From positions 16,598 through 80,597 of the forward strand of contig JBBDJE010000051.1 in NCBI GenBank assembly GCA_040880065.1: a stretch of 64,000 bases of DNA, given 5' to 3'. The stretch's first letter is position 1; every line of letters starts with the position of its first letter. Origin of the DNA: Abyssibius sp040880065 (GTDB lineage: Bacteria > Pseudomonadota > Alphaproteobacteria > Rhodobacterales > Rhodobacteraceae). Under the pieces are notes generated by a model. The model was given only the letters and a program-made list of their open reading frames with translations. It was not told the origin of the DNA and did not search any database. The position numbers and the translations under genes were made by a program. This document shows positions 23,868 to 33,847 of the stretch, one piece after another.

Positions 23868-25673
23868 TCATGCGCGCTCTTCCAGCAGCAGCCACTCTTC
23901 TTCGGCCTTTGCAAGCCTCGCTTGGCGGTCGGCCAAAGCCGCTGTGGCTTTGGCAAATTTTGCAGGCGCGTTGGCGTAAAGATCTGGCGTTGCCAGCAAT
24001 TGTGTCAGTTTGGCAATATCCGCCTCAAACTCGGCAATTACCGCAGGCAGTTCGGCCAGCCTGTGCGTTTCGGTGAAGCTGAGCGCAGGTTTCGCCGCCG
24101 GTTTGGGGGCTTTGGTGGCGGGAACATTGGCAGGCTTTTTTACGGTAGCGGGCTTTTCGGCCTTCACCGCGCGCTGGGCCAGCGAATCGGTATAGCCACC
24201 GGCGCAAATGGTCACTTTGCCGTCGCCCTCCATCACCAAAGTGGTGGTGGCAATGCGGTCGATAAAGTCACGGTCATGGCTGACGAGCAGCACGGTGCCG
24301 TCAAAATCATCAAGCAGTTCTTGCAAGAGGTCGAGCGTTTCAACGTCCAGATCATTGGTTGGTTCGTCGAGAATGAGCAGGTTGGCCGGTTGCGCCATGA
24401 GCCGCGCCAGCAGCAAGCGGGCTTTTTCACCGCCTGAAAGCGCGGTGATCGGGCTGCGCATTTGCTCTTCGGCAAACAGAAAATCCTTCAGATATCCCAC
24501 AACATGCCGCGCCGTGCCGCGCACCATAATCTGGTCATTCCGGCCAGAGCCGCCAATGGCAGGGTCTTCGGTCAGCGCGGTCCACAGGGTTTGGCTGGGG
24601 TCAAGTGCGGCGCGGTTCTGGTCAAACACCGCAGGCACAAGGTTGGCACCAAGCTTGATGGTGCCGCTATCTGGGGCCAGCGCGCCGGTCAGCAGGTTCA
24701 GCAATGTGGTTTTGCCCGCGCCATTGGGGCCAACAAACGCAATGCGCTCGCCGCGCTGAATGCGCATGGAAAAGTCGCGCAGAATGCACCGCTCGCCAAA
24801 AGATTTGGAAACATCGCGCGCCTCGACCACCAGCGCGCCAGATTTCGGGGCCGCTTCAAACTCCATTGCAGCTACACCTGCGCGGCGGATTTGCGAGGAG
24901 CGTTCGGCGCGCAGATCGGCCAGCCGCCGCACGCGGCCCATATTGCGTTTGCGCCGTGCTGAAATACCCTCGACCGCCCAGCGTGCTTCGGCCTTGATCA
25001 GCCGGTTGAGTTTGTGGCGCTGCTGGTCTTCCTCCTCAAATATCTTGTCGCGCCATTCTTCAAAATGGCTAAAACCACGGTCGACCCGCCGCACCTGCCC
25101 GCGATCGACCCACAATATATTGCGGGTGAGCGCGCGTAAAAACGCGCGGTCATGGCTGATAAGCACGAAAGCTTTCTGGGTCGAGGCGAGCTCTTGCTCA
25201 AGCCACGAAATCATCTCGATATCAAGGTGGTTGGTCGGCTCGTCAAGCAACATGAGTTCGGCATCCTGCGCCAAAAGCCGCGCCAGTGCCGCACGCCGAC
25301 GCTCGCCACCGCTTGCAGCACCGGGCGCAATAGTGCCTTCGAGCTTAACGCCTTCCAGCGCGATATCGGCGCGATAGAACTCATCTTCATGCAAACCGGC
25401 GCGCACCCAGTCAGCCAGCGTTGCAAAGCCGCTAAAATCCGGCTCTTGCTCCATCATCGCCACATGCTGGCCGGGTTGGATAAAGACCGTGCCGGAATCC
25501 GGCACCACGTGGCCTTGCATAATGCGCATAAGCGTTGATTTGCCCGAACCGTTGCGCCCGACAAGTGCAATGCGGTCGCCCGGATGCACGGCAAGCGAAA
25601 GGTTTTCAAACAGCGGATCACCCCCGAAATTCAGGGAAATGTCGCTCATCGTAAGGATGGGGGGTTGTGCCAT
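23868..25673 (-). CDS. uup: ABC-F family ATPase, Uup type
   Basis: A soluble protein with two ABC ATPase domains and no membrane part, as in ABC-F proteins that act on ribosomes or, for Uup, affect transposon precise excision. Domain 1 has GRNGSGKST and SGGERRRAALARLL with LLDEPTNHLD; domain 2 has GPNGAGKTT and LSGGEKARLLLARL with ILDEPTNDLD. An arginine-rich linker (ISARRKRNMGRVRRL) separates them. The C-terminal 75 residues form the coiled coil typical of Uup. Start 25673 (MAQPPILTMSDISLNFGG) is chosen by family similarity; ATG 25694 would add 7 residues. Confidence 0.9.
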   Translation of the reverse strand: MAQPPILTMSDISLNFGGDPLFENLSLAVHPGDRIALVGRNGSGKSTLMRIMQGHVVPDSGTVFIQPGQHVAMMEQEPDFSGFATLADWVRAGLHEDEFYRADIALEGVKLEGTIAPGAASGGERRRAALARLLAQDAELMLLDEPTNHLDIEMISWLEQELASTQKAFVLISHDRAFLRALTRNILWVDRGQVRRVDRGFSHFEEWRDKIFEEEDQQRHKLNRLIKAEARWAVEGISARRKRNMGRVRRLADLRAERSSQIRRAGVAAMEFEAAPKSGALVVEARDVSKSFGERCILRDFSMRIQRGERIAFVGPNGAGKTTLLNLLTGALAPDSGTIKLGANLVPAVFDQNRAALDPSQTLWTALTEDPAIGGSGRNDQIMVRGTARHVVGYLKDFLFAEEQMRSPITALSGGEKARLLLARLMAQPANLLILDEPTNDLDVETLDLLQELLDDFDGTVLLVSHDRDFIDRIATTTLVMEGDGKVTICAGGYTDSLAQRAVKAEKPATVKKPANVPATKAPKPAAKPALSFTETHRLAELPAVIAEFEADIAKLTQLLATPDLYANAPAKFAKATAALADRQARLAKAEEEWLLLEERA

Positions 25674-25772
25674 GCACGCCATATCGCCCGCCATTTGGCC
25701 AGCGTCAAGGCCTGCCTCTTGCGCCCGCCCGCCCCCGCGCTAAGCTAACCGAAACTTACCGGAGCCTGCGCC

Positions 25773-26948
25773 ATGCTAAAACCCCACGCCGCGACAATTG
25801 CCGCCACCACGCCGCCACCGGTGATGGAGGCACGGCGCTGGCTGGACGGGGTGAACATTCCGCCCGAGCGCCCCTTGCTCAACCTGAGCCAAGCCGCACC
25901 CGTGGCCCCGCCACCGCCCGAATTGCGCAAAGCTCTTGCGGCGGCTGTTGAAGATGACAGCAGCCACCTTTACGGCCCTGTGCTTGGCCTGCCTGCACTG
26001 CGCACAGAATTGGCCGCGCGCTGGTCGCAGCAATATGGCGGGCAGATTGCGCCAAACGATGTGGCCATAACCTCGGGCTGCAACCAGGCCTTTGCAGCCG
26101 CCATGTCGACCATTGCCGCAGCGGGCGAGGCCGTGATCTTGCCCGTGCCGTGGTATTTCAACCACAAAATGTGGCTCGATATGCAGGGGATTGAAACCAT
26201 TCCCCTGCCTTGCGGTGCAGGAATGCTGCCCGATCTGGCAAAAGCCGAAGCCGTAATCACCCCCAAGACCCGCGCGATTGTTCTGGTGTCACCCAACAAC
26301 CCTACGGGGGCCGAGTATCCGCCTGACCTGCTGGCGGGTTTCGTGGCGCTGGCGCGCAAATACGCGCTTGCGCTGGTGGTTGATGAAACCTACCGCGATT
26401 TTCATGCGCAGCCGCACCCCGTCCATACCCTGTTTGCCGATGAAAACTGGCGCGATGTGCTGGTGCATCTTTACTCGTTCTCCAAGGTCTTCCGGCTGAC
26501 AGGGCACCGCGTGGGGGCGCTGGTTGCCAGCCCCGCGCGGCTTGCCGAAGCAGAAAAGTTTTTGGACACCGTCGCCATTTGCCCCAACCAGTTGGGCCAG
26601 CGGGCAGCATTGTTCGGGCTGCAAAACCTGCAAGGCTTCATTGCCGAGGAGCGCGCCGAAACCCTGCGCCGCCGCACGGTGGTTGAAGCAGGTTTCGCCG
26701 CCCTGCCCGGCTGGCGCTTGTTGTGCTGCGGTGCCTATTTCGCCTATGCGCAATATGACATGGAGATCGACAGCCCAACTCTGGCGCAGCGCCTTGTTGC
26801 CGAGGCAAGCCTGCTGGTTCTGCCCGGCACTATGTTTGCACCTCATGGCACCCAGTCCGCCAAACGCCAGCTGCGCATTGCCTTTGCCAATGCAAATACA
26901 CAGGAACTTGCGGTTTTGTTTGCCCGTCTGGCGGCCTTTGCGCCCTAA
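25773..26948 (+). CDS. PLP-dependent class I/II aminotransferase
   Basis: The 391-residue protein is a fold-type I PLP enzyme of the aspartate aminotransferase family. Key features are the substrate and cofactor segment ITSGCNQAF near residue 91, SPNNPTGAEYP near residue 173, DETYRDFH near 205 and the Schiff-base lysine in SFSKVFRLTGHRVG near 233. The amino acid substrate cannot be predicted. It stands alone between uup (divergent) and the foldase gene. Confidence 0.88.
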   Translation: MLKPHAATIAATTPPPVMEARRWLDGVNIPPERPLLNLSQAAPVAPPPPELRKALAAAVEDDSSHLYGPVLGLPALRTELAARWSQQYGGQIAPNDVAITSGCNQAFAAAMSTIAAAGEAVILPVPWYFNHKMWLDMQGIETIPLPCGAGMLPDLAKAEAVITPKTRAIVLVSPNNPTGAEYPPDLLAGFVALARKYALALVVDETYRDFHAQPHPVHTLFADENWRDVLVHLYSFSKVFRLTGHRVGALVASPARLAEAEKFLDTVAICPNQLGQRAALFGLQNLQGFIAEERAETLRRRTVVEAGFAALPGWRLLCCGAYFAYAQYDMEIDSPTLAQRLVAEASLLVLPGTMFAPHGTQSAKRQLRIAFANANTQELAVLFARLAAFAP

Positions 26949-27016
26949 TGCACTTGCCTCTTTTCCAGCCAATCCTTACAACCACGCAAACTGCCAATGG
27001 CTGAGGGAATACTATT

Positions 27017-28873
27017 ATGATGCGTTCGGGCAAAACCAACATTCTTGTCTATGCGCTGATCGGTGCTCTCATTGTGGGTTTGGCCGGATTTGGCATTACC
27101 GATGTGCTTTCGGGCGGCTCAAATACCAATGTAGCAACCGTGGGCGATAGCAAGGTCACCCAGCAGGAATATAGCCGTGCGCTTAACCAAGCTGTGAACC
27201 GCTTTTCACAGCAGGTTGGCCAGCCTATTACAATGGAACAGGCGCGCATGTTCGGGCTGGATGGCTCGACCCTTAGCCAGCTTGTCACATCGCGTGCCCT
27301 GGAGAACGAGGCTGCGCAACGCGCCGTTATGGCTGATGATGACATGCTGCGCGCCTCGATCATGTCTACACCGTCTTTTGCAAACACGACCGGCCAGTTC
27401 GACTCCGACGCCTATAGCTATGCTTTGCAAAACGCCAATTATACAGTGCGCGCATACGAAGCGCTGATCCGCGCCGAGCTGTCGCGCAACCTGCTCAATG
27501 CTGCCGTAACCGGTGGAGCCGTGTCTGATGGCACGGGCGCAGCCGTCATCGGCCAGTTTCTGAATGAGTCCTATAGTGTTGACTGGGTGCAGATCAATCT
27601 GGCCACCATTCCCGAACCCGCAGCCCCCAGCGAGGCCGATCTGCTCGCATGGCACGAAGCGAATGCCGCTGATTATACCCTGCCCGAACAGCGCAATCTG
27701 GCTGTTGCCATGCTGAGCCGCGCAAGCGTCGAAGCCGCCGCTGGCATTACCGATGAGGCCATTGCCGCCGAATATGAAGCCCGGCTTGCGCAATTCAGCC
27801 AGCCCGAGCGTCGCGCGCTTGACCGTCTTACATTCGCCAATGCACAGGCCGCCACCGCCGCGTTGGACCGTGTCACCGCAGGTGATGCAAGCTTTGATGA
27901 CCTTGTGGCCGAACGCGGGATCGACCCTAGCCTGATCTCGCTTGGTATTGTGCAGGCTGAAAGCCTGAACGCTGCCGCCCGCGACATTGTGTTCGGCACC
28001 GACACGCTTGGCGTCGTTGGCCCGGTTGAAACAGACCTTGGCCCGGCGCTGTTCCGCATCAATGCGATTGTGGCTGCCTCTAGCACGCCGCTTGCCGATG
28101 TTGCCGATGATATCCGTGCGCAACTGGCCGAGCCTTTTGTGCGCGAGCGTCTGGCCGACGTTTACGGTCGCGCCGAAGAACTGGTCGCTGCGGGTGCAAC
28201 GCTGGAAGAACTGGCCGATGAAACCGGCATGGTTTTTGACACGCTAGAATTTTCGACCGCTTCCAGCGAAGGGCTTGCAGGCGATGCAACCTTCCGCGCC
28301 GAGGCTCTGGCCGCCGCTCAAGGACAGGAGCGTGACCTGCTGGAAGCTGACGACGGAAGCTTGTTTGTGCTGCGGGTCGATACAATCACCCCGCCGCAAT
28401 TGCAGCCGCTCGCCGATGTGCGCCAAGAGGTTGCGGCCGCATGGGCCGCCGACGCACACCGTGCAGCACTGGCCGCGCGCGCAAATTCACTTGCCAGCCA
28501 AATCAATTCCGGCGCTGCCTTCCTGCCCGTGATGGACGCACTTGGCCTTACGGTTTCCAACGCGCCGGGCCTGACCCGCGGCACGCCATCCGAAGCGCTG
28601 CCAAGCGCGGCGGCCAATGCCGCCTTTGATCTGGCCGAGGGCGAAGCCGCAGCCGTGGCCAATAGCGATGACAGCTATATCGTGCTGCGCATCAGCAGCA
28701 TTACCCAAGCCGAATCCGGCAGCTATGCCGATTACATTGGCCAGCGCAGCGCGGCAGATGAAGCGGGCCTTGCCAGTGATCTGTTTTTCTACTTTGCCGC
28801 AGCGGTGCGTGATTCAACCGAGATCAGGGTGAATAACGCGCTGATCGAGGCGGTGGTGAACGGCGTTCAATAA
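27017..28873 (+). CDS. PpiD/SurA-like membrane-anchored foldase
   Basis: The 618-residue protein has one N-terminal membrane helix (about residues 9-30) and a large periplasmic part. Residues 35-150 match the SurA_N/PpiD N-terminal chaperone helices (VGDSKVTQQEYSRALNQAV). A parvulin-like rotamase segment lies near residues 260-350 (YEARLAQFSQPERRALDRLTF), followed by further SurA-like helices. It helps outer-membrane and secreted proteins fold at the inner membrane exit site. GAGGGA precedes the start. Its stop overlaps the trpE start (TAATG), so the two are co-transcribed, a curious but common linkage in this group. Confidence 0.88.
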   Translation: MMRSGKTNILVYALIGALIVGLAGFGITDVLSGGSNTNVATVGDSKVTQQEYSRALNQAVNRFSQQVGQPITMEQARMFGLDGSTLSQLVTSRALENEAAQRAVMADDDMLRASIMSTPSFANTTGQFDSDAYSYALQNANYTVRAYEALIRAELSRNLLNAAVTGGAVSDGTGAAVIGQFLNESYSVDWVQINLATIPEPAAPSEADLLAWHEANAADYTLPEQRNLAVAMLSRASVEAAAGITDEAIAAEYEARLAQFSQPERRALDRLTFANAQAATAALDRVTAGDASFDDLVAERGIDPSLISLGIVQAESLNAAARDIVFGTDTLGVVGPVETDLGPALFRINAIVAASSTPLADVADDIRAQLAEPFVRERLADVYGRAEELVAAGATLEELADETGMVFDTLEFSTASSEGLAGDATFRAEALAAAQGQERDLLEADDGSLFVLRVDTITPPQLQPLADVRQEVAAAWAADAHRAALAARANSLASQINSGAAFLPVMDALGLTVSNAPGLTRGTPSEALPSAAANAAFDLAEGEAAAVANSDDSYIVLRISSITQAESGSYADYIGQRSAADEAGLASDLFFYFAAAVRDSTEIRVNNALIEAVVNGVQ

Positions 28874-30384
28874 TGGCGATCCTGCCCGATTTTGAAGCCT
28901 TCGCGCGCGGTTATGAGGCCGGAAAGAACCAGCTTGTCTGGACCCGTCTGATCGCCGATCTCGACACGCCGGTGTCTTTGTTGTTGAAGCTCACACAAGC
29001 GCGGCGCGATTCTTTTTTGCTGGAATCGGTCACCGGCGGCGAGGTGCGCGGGCGCTATTCCATTTTGGGCATGAAGCCCGACCTGATCTGGCGTTGCCGC
29101 GACGGGGCTGCCGATATCAACCGCAATGCACGGTATGACGATGCCGCGTTTGTCGCCGATCACCAGCCGCCGCTGGCCTCGTTGCGCGCGCTGATTGATG
29201 AATGCAAGCTCGACCTGCCCGAAGGTCTGCCGCCTATGGCCGCCGGTCTGTTCGGCTTTCTTGGCTATGACATGATCCGGCTGGTTGAGCACCTGCCCAA
29301 TGTCAACCCCGACCCGCTGAACCTGCCCGACTCCATCTTGCAGCGCCCCAGTGTTGTGGTTGTGGTAGATGGTGTGAAGGGCGAAATTTGCCTCGTTTCA
29401 CCGGCCTGGGTTTCCAGCGGGCAGACGGCCCGCGCCGCCTATGCACAAGCGGCTGAACGAGTGAGCGACGCGCTGCGCGACCTTGACCGCCCTGTGCCAG
29501 TGGAAAGCTTCGATCTGGCAAAAATGCAGCCGGGCGCGGCCGTGTCCAACACCAGCCATGACGACTATCTTGCCATGGTTGCCAAAGCCAAAGACTATAT
29601 CGCCGCCGGAGATATTTTTCAGGTTGTCCCCTCGCAGCGCTGGGCGCAGCCCTTCGCGCTGCCGCCCTTTGCGCTTTACCGCGCGCTGCGCCGCACCAAC
29701 CCGTCGCCCTATATGTTCTACTTCAACTTCGGCGGTTTTCAGGTTATCGGAGCCAGCCCCGAAATTCTGGTGCGTGTGCTGAATGGCAAAGTCACCATCC
29801 GCCCCATTGCCGGCACCCGCAAGCGCGGCGCAAACGAGGCAGAAGACCAAGCACTAGAGGCTGATTTGCTGGCCGACCCGAAAGAGCGCGCCGAACATCT
29901 CATGCTTCTCGATCTCGGGCGCAACGATGTGGGCCGTGTCGCCAAATTCGGCACCGTCACCCCCACGGAAAAGTTCATCATCGAGCGGTATTCGCATGTG
30001 ATGCATATCGTATCCAACGTCGAAGGCGAGTTGCGCGAGGGTGAAGACGCACTTTCAGCCCTGCTTGCCGGGTTGCCCGCGGGCACGGTTTCAGGCGCGC
30101 CCAAAGTGCGGGCCATGGAAATTATCGACGAGCTGGAGCACGAAAAACGCGGCGTTTATGGTGGTGGCGTCGGCTATTTTTCAGCCGCGGGCAGCATGGA
30201 TATTTGCATTGCCCTGCGCACCGCGGTCATCAAAGATGAGGTTCTGTATATTCAGGCCGGCGGCGGTGTGGTGGCCGATAGCGACCCCGAAGCCGAGTTT
30301 GAAGAAACCGTCAACAAATCCAAAGCGCTGCGCATGGCGGCGCAAGACGCCGCGCTTTTCGTCAAACCCCATACCAACCAATAG
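28873..30384 (+). CDS. trpE: Anthranilate synthase component I
   Basis: TrpE converts chorismate to anthranilate with ammonia from TrpG. The 503-residue protein shows the tryptophan-feedback region at the N-terminus (LLESVTGGEVRGRYSILG) and the chorismate-binding core: IAAGDIFQVVPSQR, NPSPYMFY, PEILVRV, RPIAGTRKRG, LLDLGRNDVGRV, LPAGTVSGAPKVRAMEII and AGGGVVADSDPE. It overlaps the foldase gene by one base. The rest of the pathway follows after the convergent deacetylase-like gene. No leader peptide is seen, so attenuation of the enteric kind is not supported. Confidence 0.98.
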   Translation: MAILPDFEAFARGYEAGKNQLVWTRLIADLDTPVSLLLKLTQARRDSFLLESVTGGEVRGRYSILGMKPDLIWRCRDGAADINRNARYDDAAFVADHQPPLASLRALIDECKLDLPEGLPPMAAGLFGFLGYDMIRLVEHLPNVNPDPLNLPDSILQRPSVVVVVDGVKGEICLVSPAWVSSGQTARAAYAQAAERVSDALRDLDRPVPVESFDLAKMQPGAAVSNTSHDDYLAMVAKAKDYIAAGDIFQVVPSQRWAQPFALPPFALYRALRRTNPSPYMFYFNFGGFQVIGASPEILVRVLNGKVTIRPIAGTRKRGANEAEDQALEADLLADPKERAEHLMLLDLGRNDVGRVAKFGTVTPTEKFIIERYSHVMHIVSNVEGELREGEDALSALLAGLPAGTVSGAPKVRAMEIIDELEHEKRGVYGGGVGYFSAAGSMDICIALRTAVIKDEVLYIQAGGGVVADSDPEAEFEETVNKSKALRMAAQDAALFVKPHTNQ

Positions 30385-30385
30385 G

Positions 30386-31252
30386 TTAAGGCTGGCGCAA
30401 AACCGCCGAAACAGGCGCCAAAACAAGCCCGCGTGGCTTGGGTGTGCTGGCCCAGGACAGCAGCACATCCAGTATGAGGTTGTCCATTTGCACAACAACC
30501 ACCTGATTGCCGGTTTCAAGCGCGTTGCGCGTGGCATTGTCCAGCGCCAGCCGCGCTTCGCTGCCGGACATCGCAGAGCTTACCGTTGCGCTGATAGACA
30601 TGGCCGGCAAGCCCGCCTCACCCACCTGCCCAAGAATGCCGCCGAACCCCGTTTGCCCGACATAGGCCAGCCCGTACTCCCCGAGCAGCGACAACAGTGT
30701 GATATTGGCCGCCGGATTGCTGCTTATCGCCTCGTCAAACACACCGACACTGCCGGTCATTGTGGCAATCGCTTGGCTGATATCGGGCACAGAATCACGG
30801 ATTCCGCCGCGCAGCAGGGTCAGAACCTCAAAGCCATAGGCGCGATAGGCGCCAATATTCTGGCCTTGTGTCACAGGATCAATCGCTACAGTCAGCGGCA
30901 AACCGGCTAGCGGGGCCAGATCAAACCCGACAGGCGCGACCAGAATGACCGCCAGGCCGCGCGTGCTGATTGGCATATTGAACGGCATGGCATTACGCTC
31001 GAACGCCGCAAGCTGCCGCTGGGCTGCAGACGGTGCGACAGCCGGGTTTGCCGCGGGCTGAACCTCTGGCGTGGCCGCAGCGTCCGGCGCTTGCGGTTGT
31101 GCGGCAGGGGCATTTACCGCCGCCGCCGTGCCACCCGAAGGATCAGCCGGTTTGAAGATGATGGTCAACGCTACAAAAACAATCGCACACAACACTAGCC
31201 CTTTAACGAGCCCCGTCAAAAATCCGAAAATTCCGTGCACCCGCCACCCCAT
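30386..31252 (-). CDS. Divergent polysaccharide deacetylase (YibQ/DUF610-like)
   Basis: This 288-residue protein has one N-terminal membrane helix (about residues 14-32), an Ala/Pro/Gln-rich linker and a C-terminal domain (from about residue 95) that resembles the divergent polysaccharide deacetylase family: LAVILVAPVGFDLAPLAGLPLTVAIDPVTQ, EVLTLLRGGI, and the GQTGFGGIL segment. The metal-binding Asp/His residues of active deacetylases are not apparent, so it may be non-catalytic. Its place between trpE and trpG on the opposite strand is typical of Rhodobacteraceae. Its stop is one base away from the trpE stop. Confidence 0.75.
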   Translation of the reverse strand: MGWRVHGIFGFLTGLVKGLVLCAIVFVALTIIFKPADPSGGTAAAVNAPAAQPQAPDAAATPEVQPAANPAVAPSAAQRQLAAFERNAMPFNMPISTRGLAVILVAPVGFDLAPLAGLPLTVAIDPVTQGQNIGAYRAYGFEVLTLLRGGIRDSVPDISQAIATMTGSVGVFDEAISSNPAANITLLSLLGEYGLAYVGQTGFGGILGQVGEAGLPAMSISATVSSAMSGSEARLALDNATRNALETGNQVVVVQMDNLILDVLLSWASTPKPRGLVLAPVSAVLRQP

Positions 31253-31372
31253 GCTGAATAATCCGTTGCGATGCCGCCCGTGCGGCTTTTCAATGCCCCG
31301 CAGACGCTTTACACGTTTATATGCTATTCCCGCGCTGGTGCCAGCCTAATATCGACCATTCAAGAGGGCCAA

Positions 31373-31954
31373 ATGCTGCTGCTGATTGATAATTACGACA
31401 GCTTCACATGGAATTTGGTGCATTACCTTTCCGAACTGGGGGCAAAGGTCGAGGTGCGCCGCAACGATGCGCTGAATGTGCAAGAGGCGATGGCCATGCA
31501 GGCTTCGGCCATTATGCTTTCGCCCGGCCCGTGCGACCCGGCACAAGCAGGCATTTGCCTTGCGCTGACAAAAGCCGCTGCCGAAACCCGCACGCCGCTG
31601 ATTGGCGTATGCCTTGGGCATCAGGCAATAGGCGAGGCGTTCGGTGGCAAGGTTGTGCGCGCCAATGCACTGATGCACGGCAAAATGGGAACGATCAGCC
31701 ATGGCGGCAAAGGTTTGTTTGCGGGCCTGCCCAGCCCGTTTGAGGCGACGCGCTACCATTCATTGGTGGTTGAGCGTGAAAGCCTGCCCGACTGCCTTGA
31801 AATTACGGCCGAGGTTGAAGACGGCACGATCATGGGCCTGCAACACCGTAGCCTGCCCATTCACGGCGTGCAGTTTCATCCGGAATCCATTGCGTCGCAG
31901 CACGGGCACGCCCTGCTTAAAAACTTTCTGGATATGGCCATGGAGACAGTATGA
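31373..31954 (+). CDS. trpG: Anthranilate synthase component II (glutamine amidotransferase)
   Basis: TrpG releases ammonia from glutamine for TrpE. The 193-residue class I amidotransferase starts MLLLIDNYDSFTWNLVHYL; the nucleophile is Cys80 in GVCLGHQAIGEAFGG, and the His/Glu pair is in HGVQFHPESIAS near residue 170. The start at 31373 is preceded by AGAGGG; an in-frame ATG at 31271 would add 34 unlike residues. Its stop overlaps the trpD start by 4 bp. Confidence 0.97.
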   Translation: MLLLIDNYDSFTWNLVHYLSELGAKVEVRRNDALNVQEAMAMQASAIMLSPGPCDPAQAGICLALTKAAAETRTPLIGVCLGHQAIGEAFGGKVVRANALMHGKMGTISHGGKGLFAGLPSPFEATRYHSLVVERESLPDCLEITAEVEDGTIMGLQHRSLPIHGVQFHPESIASQHGHALLKNFLDMAMETV

Positions 31955-32967
31955 GCGAGAAACTACAGGCCTGTATCGCCAAGGCGATTGACGCTCCCCT
32001 GAGCGCAGCCGATGCGAAAACCGCCTTTGGCGAGATCATGGAAGGCCGCGCGACCCCGTCGCAAATTGGCGGCTTTCTGATGGTGCTGCGTGTGCGCGGT
32101 GAAACCGTTGAAGAATATGCCGCCGCTGCCGGTGCAATGCGCGCGCGCTGTCTTGCCGTTTCAGCGCCCGCCGGCGCAATGGACATTGTCGGCACGGGTG
32201 GCGATGGCAAAGGCACGCTCAACATTTCTACCGCCACGGCCTTTGTTGTGGCGGGTGCGGGTGTGCCGGTGGCCAAACATGGCAACCGCAACCTCAGCTC
32301 GAAATCCGGCGCTGCCGATGCCTTGAGCGAACTAGGCATCAACGTTATGGTCGGCCCGAGCGTGGTGGAACGTGGCATTCGCGAGGCGGGTATCGGCTTC
32401 ATGATGGCCCCGATGCACCACCCGGCGATGAAACATGTCATGCCCGCGCGGCGCGAGCTTGGCACGCGCACAATCTTCAACATTCTTGGCCCGTTGACCA
32501 ACCCTGCCGGGGTCAAGCGCCAGCTTACGGGCGCATTTTCCGAAAAATTGCTGGTGACAATGGCCGAAACCCTGCGCCAACTTGGTTCGGACAGGGCATG
32601 GCTTGTGCATGGCTCTGATGGCACCGACGAGCTTTCCATCGCCGGGCCAAGCGCTGTGGCCGCACTTGAAGGCGGCGCGGTGCGCGAGTTTACCATATCG
32701 CCCGATGATGCCGGCCTGCCGACCCATCCTTTCGAGGCAATTCTGGGTGGCGAACCTGCTGCCAACGCCCAAGCCTTGCGCGCATTGCTTGATGGTGCTG
32801 CAGGCGCTTATCGTGATGCGGTTTTGCTGAATGCCGCCGCTGCGCTAGTTGTGGCCGATAAGGTGAGCAGCCTGACCGAAGGCGTTGCCTTGGCGCGCAA
32901 CAGCATAGACAGTGGCGCTGCACGCAATGCCGTGGCCACGCTGGCGCGCATTACCAACCAAAGCTGA
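31951..32967 (+). CDS. trpD: Anthranilate phosphoribosyltransferase
   Basis: TrpD attaches phosphoribose from PRPP to anthranilate. The 338-residue protein shows the GTGGDGKGTLNIST phosphate loop near residue 78, KHGNRNLSSKSGAADALSELG near residue 105, and the PARRELGTRTIFNILGPLTNPAG segment split here at its key residues (RELGTRT, LGPLTNP). It overlaps trpG (ATGA) and is followed by trpC after 67 bases. Confidence 0.97.
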   Translation: MSEKLQACIAKAIDAPLSAADAKTAFGEIMEGRATPSQIGGFLMVLRVRGETVEEYAAAAGAMRARCLAVSAPAGAMDIVGTGGDGKGTLNISTATAFVVAGAGVPVAKHGNRNLSSKSGAADALSELGINVMVGPSVVERGIREAGIGFMMAPMHHPAMKHVMPARRELGTRTIFNILGPLTNPAGVKRQLTGAFSEKLLVTMAETLRQLGSDRAWLVHGSDGTDELSIAGPSAVAALEGGAVREFTISPDDAGLPTHPFEAILGGEPAANAQALRALLDGAAGAYRDAVLLNAAAALVVADKVSSLTEGVALARNSIDSGAARNAVATLARITNQS

Positions 32968-33034
32968 TTGCACTGCGCTTTTCATTACGCCAGCCAAAGG
33001 CTAGAACAGGTATAAGGCTGCAAAAGGGCATGAC

Positions 33035-33847
33035 ATGACGACAATCCTCGACACAATCAAATCCTACAAGCTTGAGCATATCGCCGCGTGCAAAGCCAGT
33101 ATGCCGCTTGGCGAGGTTGAACTCGCCGCCCGCAACGCCAGCCCGGTGCGCGGCTTTTACGAAGCACTGCGCCTTGCCTCATCTTCTGGCGGCTACGGGC
33201 TGATCGCCGAAATCAAAAAAGCCAGCCCTTCCAAAGGGTTGATACGCGAAGATTTTGACCCCGCCAAGCTGGCAGAGGCCTATAGCGCGGGCGGTGCGAC
33301 CTGCCTTTCGGTGCTGACCGATACGCCCAGCTTTCAAGGGGCTGATGAATACCTAAAACAGGCACGCGCCGCCACAACCCTGCCCGTTCTGCGCAAGGAT
33401 TTCATGTTTGACACCTATCAGGTGGCCGAAGCCCGCGCGCTTGGGGCCGATTGTATTTTGCTGATCATGTCTGTGCTCAGCGATACACAGGCCGCCGAAC
33501 TTGAAGATGCAGCCCTTGCCTGGGGCATGGATGTGCTTGTGGAAGTGCATGACCGGCAAGAGATTGACCGCGCGCATTTTCTGAAATCCAAGCTTGTCGG
33601 CATCAATAACCGTAACCTGCATACATTTGAAACCAGCCTTGATGTGACCCGCAGCCTTGCAGCTCACGCCCCCGCCGAGGCGTTGCTCGTTTCTGAATCC
33701 GGCCTTGAAACCCGCCACGACCTTGCCGCCATGGCGCGCTACGGTGTGCGATGTTATCTGATTGGCGAAAGCCTCATGCGGCAGGAAAATGTTGAAGGCG
33801 CCACACGGGCCCTGCTTTCCGCCCCCTGGTCGCCCGAGGCTGACTAA
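33035..33847 (+). CDS. trpC: Indole-3-glycerol-phosphate synthase
   Basis: TrpC closes the indole ring. The 270-residue TIM barrel has the catalytic lysine segment LIAEIKKASPSKG, LSVLTDTPSFQGADEYL, LPVLRKDFMFDTYQV, ADCILLIMSVL, GINNRNLHTFE and LVSESGLETRHDL. TrpF is not fused to it and is not in the window. It is followed directly by moaC (no intergenic base), so the trp and molybdenum cofactor genes form one transcription unit. Confidence 0.98.
   Translation: MTTILDTIKSYKLEHIAACKASMPLGEVELAARNASPVRGFYEALRLASSSGGYGLIAEIKKASPSKGLIREDFDPAKLAEAYSAGGATCLSVLTDTPSFQGADEYLKQARAATTLPVLRKDFMFDTYQVAEARALGADCILLIMSVLSDTQAAELEDAALAWGMDVLVEVHDRQEIDRAHFLKSKLVGINNRNLHTFETSLDVTRSLAAHAPAEALLVSESGLETRHDLAAMARYGVRCYLIGESLMRQENVEGATRALLSAPWSPEAD

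Noticed and set aside
28860..28890. trp leader peptide or attenuator before trpE
   Set aside because: trpE overlaps the preceding foldase gene, leaving no space for a leader, and the foldase upstream region shows no Trp-rich short frame.
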